Shown: positions 9,146 to 17,900 of the stretch, piece after piece
How the letters are laid out: each line of letters opens with the position of its first letter
Numbering within the stretch: the first letter of the stretch is position 1
Source of the DNA: Siderastrea radians
Lineage: Eukaryota; Cnidaria; Anthozoa; Scleractinia; Rhizangiidae
Direction of reading: 5' to 3'
Assembly: GCA_964017195.1 (NCBI GenBank)
Contig: OZ024895.1
Location: 12,020,501 to 12,084,500 of the forward strand
Length of the DNA stretch: 64,000 bases
The notes under the pieces: generated by a model
Databases searched by the model: none
Seen by the model: only the letters and a program-made list of their open reading frames with translations
What the model was told of the DNA's origin: nothing
Program-made: the position numbers and the translations under genes

Positions 9146-10917
9146 TTGTTGTTAATGATGGTGAAGATCACGATGATGATGATGATGATGATGATGAAGA
9201 TGATGCTGCTAATGATGGTGAAGATGACGATGATGATGATGATGATGATGATGATGACGATGATGATGATGATGATGATTTCCGAGTCCATGATCATAAC
9301 AAATGACAGAATTTTTTGTTTGTAGTCACATGTCCGTGGCAAACTTAATTGACTTTGCCGACTCTATGACTGAAATTAGCTGTTCCAAGATTCTCTTTAG
9401 TTTATTGCCACAATTGACTCTTTTGACGTTGCATTTAGCAATAAGAGTTAGGACGTAGATGTTGTGGTTCAATTTGTTACACTAGTTTAAGTTTTTCTTC
9501 TTGTTAAAGATTATGGTAATTAACCAGAGACAATTAGGGAAACAAAAACTTAATTTAAAGCCAAAGTCACCTTAAAACCACAAGGTATTTTTTAATTTGC
9601 TTGCCTACTTCTTACTTTGTTAACATTTTTTTTTTTCATGACAACCCTGCTTATTTCAACGTGAAGTTGGTAAAGAGGCAACGTAAATAATTCTATTCAT
9701 TTTTTGTTGTACTTATACCTTGTAGAGTGGACAGAAAAATTTAAAATGTGTTTCTTTGTGGTACTTTTGCTCAAGATAGCAAACATATATTTTATAATTC
9801 TCGTGTTCTATGTGTAACTTAGCCTTATGTTTACTTTTAAGTATCTGACCCTTTTCAATTTTTAATCACGATCTCACCCAATTCAAGTCACTTCACTTCC
9901 AGAAATGGAACCTTTAGTGTATGAACTGGACAATTTTTTTCAAGATTTCATTTTATAACTTTGTTCCATTATGGAGACACTTATTCAATAACTAATACGT
10001 CACACCAGTCGTCAATCGCTTCGTGTTCATTTTTTGTTTAGGGAACAGAATTTATTTTACATTACCAGCCAACTATTGGGGCAACCTGACTGAATTCTGG
10101 GAGTAGCCTTACGAATAATAGTTTTACATGCAATGGGAGTAGTACAATACTTGGAGATCAGCATTGCTCCACGACCGGCGTCACCGTTACTGCATCGTAG
10201 CAATAAAACGCCCCCTTAACGCACAAATATTTTATTTCCAGAGATGTCCAAGATCACGAAGGAGTTGGATGCCAAAACATTCCTCATTATACGATCGTTG
10301 AAGGGTATCAGGACAGCAAAAAGGTACAAGTGGAACACCCTTGTATGCGCTTATAAAAGCAGTGCAACACTGACAATGTAAACTAGATTTCATGTGAATT
10401 TTGTTACCTCAGCCACAGACTGAAACTGTTTATGCTTTTTGTTACTACAGCAATCTCATAGACAACTGAAAAGCAACAAGCTAGAATTTCATCCACACAT
10501 GCAAGTTCCAAATTCCCAACCACCGTCCACGACGAGAACGTAACATTCAATCCCTAACCTCTTGAGATGAGAAAGTCGTGGTCATTATGGGTACAACAAC
10601 GACAACAACAAGAACAAAACCATTTTTCGGCTGCAATTTTAGTATTTTTCCAACAACAACAAAACTGCAAATTTAGTAACTGAAGAGATGAAAATAATCT
10701 CTTCTTTACGTCTTTTTCTCAAAGAACAAAACTGCAAATTTAGTAACTGAAGAGATGAAAATCTCTTCTTTACGTCTTTTTCTCAAAGAGACGCAAACCA
10801 GGTGAGGTGCTTTATGCTGACCTGGATAATTTCAGCCGGACCAGAGATGCCTGCAATGACCACCTCTCCACATCCACTGCCGCCAATGAAAAAACCAACA
10901 CCATACCTCAAGACTGA
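5173..10917 (+). CDS. Ig-superfamily transmembrane receptor with ITIM-like tail (gene 1, whole span)
   Basis: The order is candidate signal peptide (5173-5298), V-like Ig part (about 5699-5966), two C2/I-set Ig exons (7139-7381, 7658-7915), stalk (8083-8160), transmembrane exon (8926-9021) and cytoplasmic exons (10244-10323, 10451-10539, 10791-10917). All junctions from 5966 onward are GT-AG and phase-compatible. The joint at 5966/7139 gives KVVVPPQIT, the usual link between V and C2 domains in cnidarian Ig proteins. The tail carries VLYADL, which fits the ITIM consensus (V/I/L/S)xYxx(L/V/I), so a phosphatase-recruiting inhibitory or allorecognition-type surface receptor is inferred. Oddity: TGA at 5245 and TAA at 5777 interrupt the 5' exons, so the gene may be a pseudogene, a null allele, or mis-sequenced. 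There is no kinase domain. Alternative: a plain adhesion protein. Confidence 0.65.
5699..5966 (+). pseudogene. V-like Ig domain exon of gene 1, with in-frame TAA
   Basis: The C-terminal half reads like a V-type Ig fold: an F-strand cysteine in ENSTFSCVVTT, a preceding IFNVTTVEN, and a G strand WPSKIQVKVV. It ends at a GTAAGC donor (5967) in phase 1 and joins the next exon as VVVPPQI. The same frame is open upstream at least to 5627 but is cut by TAA at 5777-5779, about midway. The 3' border is firm. The 5' border is uncertain: the weak acceptor at 5698 gives phase 0, matching the end of the candidate first exon, while an acceptor at 5789 would bypass the stop but lose half the domain. Confidence 0.5.
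5967..7138 (+). other. Intron of gene 1
   Basis: This stretch lies between the V-like and first C2 exons. An open frame from 6925 runs through the acceptor into the Ig exon, so a retained-intron isoform starting at Met 6925 is formally possible, but its leader is not a signal peptide. A weak alternative acceptor TTTTTGCAG ends at 7038. No other feature was seen. Confidence 0.5.
7139..7381 (+). CDS. C2/I-set Ig exon 1 of gene 1
   Basis: This is an 81-codon exon, phase 1 on both sides, with acceptor TTTGTAG and donor GTAAGT. It encodes a full Ig domain starting VPPQIT with B-strand Cys in LLLRCTA, C-strand Trp in NITWTR and F-strand [12 protein letters not shown]. It has the same length (243 bases), the same intron borders and a similar sequence ([15 protein letters not shown]) as the RTK exon at 56932-57174, so the two are paralogues. 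Confidence 0.85.
7658..7915 (+). CDS. C2/I-set Ig exon 2 of gene 1
   Basis: This is an 86-codon phase 1-1 exon (acceptor AATCAG, donor GTAAGT at 7916). It starts GPPEITKPK and has the Ig landmarks SANVTCHANG (Cys), YVWTN (Trp) and GGNYNCTATNSMGSA (Cys in the F strand). Several NxT/S sequons suggest N-glycosylation outside the cell. An alternative donor GTACAT seven bases upstream would shorten it by two residues. Confidence 0.85.
8083..8160 (+). CDS. Stalk exon of gene 1
   Basis: This 26-codon, phase 1-1 exon between CGCAG and GTAGGT encodes a Ser/Thr/Pro-rich linker (SRKPTDFSPTTSVEPENKA and on). Such mucin-like stalks lift Ig domains away from the membrane. It has no domain of its own and is assigned by splice phase and position. 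Confidence 0.7.
8926..9021 (+). CDS. Transmembrane exon of gene 1
   Basis: This 32-codon phase 1-1 exon has acceptor TTCTAG and donor GTGAGT. It encodes WTIMGISVGGTLVIVV then ATAVWW followed by MRRDTT. A hydrophobic span of about 20 residues followed by a basic stop-transfer gives a type I topology with the Ig domains outside and the tail in the cytosol. Confidence 0.8.
9098..9289. repeat. (GAT)n microsatellite in an intron of gene 1
   Basis: Long interrupted GAT/GAC repeats with a few GTT, GCT and GAA units. All frames give poly-Asp, poly-Met or poly-Ile reading frames on either strand; these are artefacts of the repeat. It lies 77 bases after the transmembrane-exon donor. Confidence 0.95.
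9290..10243 (+). other. Intron of gene 1
   Basis: AT-rich sequence between the transmembrane and first cytoplasmic exon. No exon, repeat or RNA gene was recognised in it. Confidence 0.5.
10244..10323 (+). CDS. Cytoplasmic exon 1 of gene 1
   Basis: Acceptor CCAGAG, donor GTACAA; enters in phase 1 and leaves in phase 0. It encodes NVQDHEGVGCQN then IPHYTIVEGYQDSKK. The tyrosine in HYTIV resembles a switch-type YxxV motif but lacks the usual residue at -2. An acceptor two bases upstream would shift the frame and is disfavoured. Confidence 0.65.
10451..10539 (+). CDS. Cytoplasmic exon 2 of gene 1
   Basis: Acceptor ACTACAG, donor GTAACA at 10540; phase 0 to 2. It encodes a basic, Ser/Pro-rich stretch (QSHRQLKSNK, then MQVPNSQPPSTTR). 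If the donor is not used, a TAA at 10541-10543 ends the protein here, giving a short tail without the ITIM-like motif, so alternative tails are possible. Confidence 0.6.
10661..10789. repeat. Tandem duplication carrying the last acceptor
   Basis: Two 62-67 base copies (10661-10727 and 10728-10789) share ACTGCAAATTTAGTAACTGA and end CTTTTTCTCAAAG; the second lacks three bases. The acceptor of the last exon of gene 1 is at the end of the second copy. Confidence 0.85.
10791..10917 (+). CDS. Last coding exon of gene 1 with ITIM-like motif
   Basis: From the acceptor ending at 10790 the phase-2 frame reads RKPGEVLYADLDNFSR, then a Ser/Thr/Asn-rich tail, to TGA at 10915-10917. VLYADL satisfies the ITIM consensus with Val at -2 and Leu at +3. 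ITIM tyrosines, once phosphorylated, recruit SH2 phosphatases in vertebrate receptors; the same use here is inference. Confidence 0.65.
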
Positions 10918-11015
10918 TTACTCTGAAATAACGCACTTTTAGAGGCGGGTGTCAATGGACGGCAGGCCCCAAATGGAATGGAAAAGGATGATACTAAATC
11001 AGAGAGACTATAATT

Positions 11016-11021
11016 TTTATT
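11016..11021 (-). terminator. Possible poly(A) signal of the RTK gene
   Basis: AATAAA on the minus strand about 900 bases after the RTK stop. If used, the two convergent 3' UTRs overlap. Nearer non-canonical signals cannot be excluded. Confidence 0.3.
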
Positions 11022-11091
11022 TTGACGGATTGCTTAGAAGGTGTCTGAGAAATTGTAGGGTATCGGTGACGAACGCAATTGTGTATGGCAG

Positions 11092-11097
11092 AATAAA
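11092..11097 (+). terminator. Probable poly(A) signal of gene 1
   Basis: AATAAA 175 bases after the stop codon of the ITIM-like exon; the first such hexamer downstream on this strand. Confidence 0.5.
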
Positions 11098-11924
11098 AAC
11101 ACCTGATCGCAGTTAAAGCAGGGAAGAACTGTTTGAGTTTTGTTTGCATCAAACTTTCATCGATTTTTGCCCAGGAGTTCACTTCCCGCTCATTCGACTC
11201 GGCGCCAAATGTCATGGCGTCACCGAATGTGTTGGTGACGTCACATTTCGCACCAAGTCGAGTGGGGTAGGGGTGCGAGAAGTAACGAGTAAGTTTTGAA
11301 TACAACATTGTCTTGGTGTAGAGTGAAAAGAGCTACTTTAATCTTGAAGTTTATAACTTAAAGCAGAAACAGCCGGAGTAAAGAAACAAACTATTGTATT
11401 TTAAGTATTTCTATCTTAATGTTGAACCATTTTCAATTGGTAAGAACCAGCTACTAAAAGAGTCGTCTGCAGTAAAGTATAAAAATACTGCTTGTCTTAG
11501 AAATGGTACCTACTATGTTTATTATTCCTGCTACAATTTAAGGTCCACATTGCAAGGACCTGCTAAAGGAAGTTAATTTGGTATGTATACAAAAATTTTT
11601 AAAACTCCTTTTTTTTATAGACGCTTAGCTATATTCGTTGAAAAGCTATGTAAGACAAAAGCGTGAACAATTCACGTGCTAGAAATTGTGGAATGTCCGC
11701 AACACATTCCGCTAACTGTTGTGAAATAAATCTATTCGGCGAAATTTCACAAGAACGAAGAGAAAACATTGGTAGAACTCTGCAATACTTCTGTATGTAT
11801 TCTTTGGTATGAAAGTATACATGTCCTTTGAAACTACCATCAATAACACCAATATGCTATATGCCACAGAAAACCAATAAATCTACACCAGAATTAATAA
11901 GTCTACTTTCATTCGAAAGACACC

Positions 11925-11990
11925 TTAGACATTCAGATCCTCGACTTTTGTGTACAACTGGTTGTCATAAATGTGCATGTTGATCAGACT
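11925..11990 (-). CDS. RTK last coding exon (C-terminal tail)
   Basis: From acceptor TTTTTTCAG in phase 0 it reads [20 protein letters not shown] and one Val, then TAA. The tail has two tyrosines; YDN fits the Grb2-type pYxN pattern, so it is a likely docking site (inference). Confidence 0.85.
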   Translation of the reverse strand, partial: SLINMHIYDNQLYTKVEDLNV

Positions 11991-14900
11991 CTGAAAAAAG
12001 AAAACAACGGAAAACAAATTTAAATGCAAGGTTCTTATGCCTTGACAAGCAATAAATTGACGACTTGATTTGCCGCCAATGACAATGTTTTCATTACCCC
12101 CTACGATTGTTAGGTTTGTGTGTGTTCGTTCTTGTATGTGTTTGTGGTGCGTGTGTTTGGCGTGGGTTAGGCTGGAGATATAAGGATCTATTATACTCAA
12201 TTATGCGCAGCCTCTGGTGCACTTTGATTAATTCCCATTTTCTTTTTATCGGCTGCTCACATTCGCCGGGATACCATTGCTACTCAACTTCGGACGAAGC
12301 AGTTGTGACCTCGCGCAACTGAGTTTTTTCCCATTCACCAAAGAAAAAAACCTTAGGGGACCGGCTACCCACTAGTGTGGACTATAGTACAACAATTTCT
12401 TACCCCAGGGTTGGTGAACAGCGGTGGATTTGAACCTCTTCACTTCGCATCTCCATAAATATTCTCCACTATTAAAAAAATAACCAGCTACAAGCAGACA
12501 AGTCGCTAGCCAACGCTCGAAAAGTCCAGCTGTTAATTTAACTTACAAAGTGTCGACAAGTGGTTCAAATGTTATGTTTGTTGTAATAATCATCACCTCG
12601 ATTCGGGGGCCGGCAGCATTTCAAAGTTCAAAAGATTTTTTTTTCAATAAGTAAATAAATGTTTGTTGCTCCTGTTTTGTTGATCTTACCGTGTGTTGGT
12701 TTTCCATATCTCTTAGCTGTTTCGTTAAGTCGGCAAATGAAGGTCTTGCTTCTGCTTGATTTTGCCAACAGTTCATCATGATTTGATACCTACGAAGAAT
12801 TTAGTTAACAGATCACGACAGTAGTACCCGACATTTTTTGTTTTACGTATTTTAATTCTACATCCCTGCATTTTTCCTGTGAAGTGGATGTCAAATTACA
12901 CTTATACCTGATTTTCTCTAAGCTAAGTCGTGAGGTAGACGGGTTTGCCGAGATGAGCTAAAGTTTGAAGTTTTCATAAAACCTAGCTAGCCTGGTTAAC
13001 TGGGTCCGCCACGGCTCATGTAATCCTCCCAATGCTTGTTAGTCAGGCTGAATTTGCACTGTGAGTCTTTAGATAAAGAATTACTCTACCTTCTGGGACC
13101 CACAATGAAGAGTCAGCAAGTCACTAGAAAGGGTAAACTGAAATCCCCGAAGTATCCTTGTCCCAGTATCCATTCTCTGCTTAAGAGCAAGGGAGCCCAC
13201 CACGCGAATTAAAGACGTTTGTGTTTTATAAAATATCAACAGGAACAAAATGCTGACAATGCCCAGGCCATGTAACCAACGGTAATCACCTTAGTCTAAC
13301 CCAAATTCCCCAAGACAGATGATATTTTCTAACTTGATTAAAATAGACAGGTTTCCGTTGGATAACTTACAATTTGTCATCCACGTGTTGTGGTTTAGGC
13401 ATCCTGTATCCTTCCTGAAGCAAGTTTGCAATTTTCCTGCCCTCTACCCTTGGATATGGTGAGCCACCTGGAAAAGACAAAAGCTTTGGAACTAAACTGA
13501 TGTAGGTTACAAGGCCGCAGAGATACCCTGAACCTGTTCGGTCGCAAGAACGCCCTATCACTCTGAATGTATTAATCAATGATTAGATTACGCCACCGAT
13601 TTTTTTTCCTGAGTGAATATTAGTCAAAAAGGCTCCGTCGATTTGCTTTTTGCTTATAGAAAACTAGGAATAGTCTGATTGCGAAGTAGGTTGCGAATAC
13701 TTTTAAGTGAAAAGAGCGAGACTCAGCTGTTGGTATTTACAAAAAAGTAACAATAAGTTGTCCCAAGCCTCAGCGTGCAATCGTTGGTTATCAGGGAATA
13801 GGCAATGACGATTAAGCTAATCATTTGCGCATTTGCAATAGAACACAGTGAATGTCTATTCATAAAAAAAGCCGCCTTGGTTTGTTTTTCGTCTGTTTTG
13901 GTTCCTTTTCACGTTTACGAGATATACCATGGCTTCTTCCCCTACTTCCATTAAGCGATCTTTCAGCTATTTTGCATTTCTGCCATATTTGTGAACACAT
14001 GAATGTCGACCTAGTATTTAGATTAATCTTACCTATCGTGAAGATTTCATATAGGACAACACCATAACTCCATCTGTCAGAAATTGAGAAAAAGAATATT
14101 TAAACAGAATTGAAGTAGGTACAAAATACATTTATTCATTACTTATTTAGCCTAGAAAGCAGCCGACGTTTCGAGAGGTCGCCACTTGAGCCCACGCAAA
14201 CAGACGTCTGAGTAACGAGAGCAGAAATTCCATACTGATGACGTGCACTACCCAGATCTTGGTAGTGCTTCTGATTGGTTGTCCGGCGAGGGAATTTTCT
14301 TTCAACCAATCAGAAGCACTACCAAGATCTGGGTAGTGACACGTAATCAGAATGGAATTTCTGCGCTCGTTACTCTGACGTCGTTTTGCGAGGGCTCAAG
14401 TGGCGACCTCGCGAAACGTCGGCTGTTTTCTCAGGCTATTACTTTTTTAGCAATTGATTTCTTTTTATAGAATAATGAGAGTAACGGTAATACCGTTTAC
14501 TTATATTTTGCCGTTTGTCAAAGGGTACGTTTCCAACCAGAAAAATACCAGCATTCTATGAAATAACTTTCGTTATGAAATTCTGATACACAGTCCATCA
14601 ATTAAGAAACTTACACGTCACTTTTGGTTGTGTAAGTTCCATACGTCAGCGCTTCATATGCAGTCCATTTAACTGGCAAACGACCCTGCATGGTAGATAG
14701 AAGATTGCATGGAACTGTTAAGATCTACTTATACGGCTCAAGATCAAAGAAAATAGTATTCGACGGTAAGGTGATACTTCGCTGTTGAGATTTCAGTCTT
14801 GTATATAGTTAAAGAACTGGGTACGAAAGAAGCAAACTCACTGTCTTTCAGGTAAATTTAGATAAAAATACTACTGGACTCCATGCACTACTACAAACTT

Positions 14901-17900
14901 GTAGATATTGATAATTGTCATTAAGCCAGAAAAACATAGGCTGGAAAATAAATTTGGTTTTAAAGAGAACTATTTTAAATGAAAGATGTTTGTTTTAATG
15001 AAAGCTTCTTCTAACAATGGGAGCAGTACATTCAAAACATATGTCAGTTAAGATTTGAGCTGCAAAAAAAAAGCTTTCTATTTTTGAATGATTTTTATTG
15101 TTTTCTTTACCCTTGTCTTTTTTTCATAAATGTTTTCCTGTTGCACATCTCTGGCCATTCCAAAATCCGTCACTTTGCAAGTTTCTCTTTCTCCAACCAA
15201 CACATTACGAGCAGCAAGATCTCGGTGGATTATCTGAAACAATTCAGCGTTAATATTTCTTGATGTAAAATAGCAACGGTGTTTTATGGGTTATATCACA
15301 TGTTACACCTTACTGGAGTTATGTTGTACAAAAATCTACACTTCCGGCCTTGCTTGGAGCCGATCCGAATCTAGTATATGACAACTGCGGTCAGCAAGTA
15401 TTCAACTCATATTTCTTGAGACAAGAGATTAAAAAAAAAAATTAGTAAGGTTTCCCAGATTTCTTTTTGTTCTCGTTGTTGTTGTACTTATTGTTGATGT
15501 TGATGTTTTGCCTTGTTTGTAATTGTTTTTCTTGTCGGTGCTATTGTTGTTTTTGTTGATGATGTAGGTGCTGGTAGCAGTGGTGTATAGATTGGTGTTT
15601 ATTAACAACCGAAAAGGAACCATCGAATTGTAACTTCGCCTGACAAAATCCGGTTAAACTGAACAGATTAACACATACCCGGCGAATTTAAAGACTAGTT
15701 CAATGAAGAAAAAGCGGTATTGCATGCATTCTCAGAAATTAGTGTGAATTCGGATTCCGTAATGTAAAAGTTATCGGAGAAAGTTTCAATTAACCTGTCC
15801 CTGTGCGGCTTTTTGCAAAATGTAACAAGATTTACAACAGGTAAAAGGCAAACATAATGAATGCACTCACAGATCTTGAGGAGAGGTAACTCATCCCATC
15901 AGCGATTTGCCAAGCAAACTTCATCAGCTGCTGTGACGTCAGACTGGTCTGTGGTTTTATATCCGGGTCTTTGTAATAAGTGTCATTTAATCCACGGCTC
16001 TTTCTCAGGTAACCCAGGAGATCCCCATGAGGCACATACTCGATCAGCACCAACAGTGGCTCTGAGAGATATAAAGAGTCTTAAGTAGTTGCTTTCAAGC
16101 TAAATAGCGTTTGAGATTATATCCTAAAAGAGGTTTCTGATATTCTAGCGACTTATTGTCGCTGCAGGGTAAATCAATTCCAATACACTGAAGCTTATCA
16201 TGCAAAATTAAGAAATTGCAAACCAATTATCAATACAGTAATTTCTGTTGATGTCTTACCAGACTCCGTGGCGCAGCCCAGTAGTTTAATGACGTGTGGA
16301 TGAGGTTTGAGCGTTTTCATCACTTCAAGTTCTGATAACAAATCTTTCTTGTCTGACTCAGAAGAGTTGGCTAAAAATTAATAAACAGGAACATCACAAC
16401 AACGATTTCCTAGGTTTTTCTTTTATGCAGTCTGGCGATCGGAAAACATTTTGTTCTTCTTGTCTAGGTTTATCACTAAATCTTGTGCTCTACTGTCAAG
16501 AAAAAAGAAGAAATAATTTTGGTCTACAAGCCTTGTACCCAGTCTGTCAGTTTTGTCACTGTTCCTAACTTGAACAAGAAAAATATTTAAATACCTTAGC
16601 AAAGTACTTTTAATTTAAGTGAGTTAATCTAATTTTGGAATGGGCTGATGCAGGATATGTGGCATTACTAGGCTTGCTAATAATGCGTGACAGGAGGATT
16701 TATTGTAAAGTAGAGATAAAACCAGCCTCTGGACAACAGAGATAACAATTCTCTTAAGACTGCAGTTGTCCCGAGACAAAACAAAACAAAAGATGACTTA
16801 CTTTTGAGCATTTTAATAGCAACTGTGGTCTTTCCAGGCCTTCCCGGAAGGTCGTTTGCTGTTCCCTTGGCAACCTGACCAAAAGCACCTTTACCAATGA
16901 TCTTTTCTATTGTCACGTGATCTCTTGCTACCTCCCAAGAACGTGTCCTTGGATTAAGAGGCGCATATTCAGCTCCTTGAGATGGACTTTGCAGCTGTGG
17001 ATTGTTTGGCCTTGATTGATCTGTGCGATCGTTTCCAGATGGAGTTGCGTCTTGTAGGTGCATGTATGTGGCGCCGCTAGTCAGGGTTAATTGTTGGGTA
17101 GAATTACTTGGACGAACATGAGTTGGCGTAACGTCTTCCATAGCGATTTCATTCTGAAAACGAGATATGCGTATTAAGAAAGGAAATGCACTCATGGTGC
17201 AAACCTGCCATGCTATGATTAAGTCATGCTATTGGTGACCGTTCATGCAAACTAGTTTAAACAGATGAACACCTATATTCGATTACGATGCAACTTTTAT
17301 ATTAGTTAAATTTCTATCTTATCTTATCTTATCTTTTATCTTATCTTATCTTATCTTATCTTCGTTGTCTTTCATCATCTTTCGGTTATAACTTTCCAAG
17401 CCATTTTGCAGAAACCCGCTAGCGACGTCATGTAGAAAGATAACAAATTGAACAAAAAGGAAATGGACTTACGTCATAGGCTCCTATATCGTCTGGAGGA
17501 ACTTCATAAGGTCTGAGGACAAAGTAAAAGTACATGCACTGAACAGGTTGCTGCTAATTCGCCAGTTGCATTGAAAGCTTGAAACTATGACATGTTATTA
17601 GCTTTTGGAGAACGGTTTTTTTACCTGTTTTAGTTCGGTCGGTTAAGGGAAAAATCGTGACAAATCGCGTAAAAGCATAAAATTTGCACACATATTCTTG
17701 AGGCCATATAAAACAAATTTACAAGGGGTGCCACGTGATCTGAGCATCCGGGGGGCCATGGAACGCAAATCTATTTTCAATAACTTGGTCACAGGGCAAC
17801 TAGGTTCACTAACAAATCACTAATGGCAAAATAGAATTATTTTAGGGACCGTTTTAACTGGTTTCATCAGCGAACGGAAAAAATGATAATAAACAGTCAT

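Noticed and set aside
9079..9342. Poly-Asp, poly-Met and poly-Ile reading frames
   Set aside because: They are by-products of the GAT microsatellite and occur in several frames on both strands.
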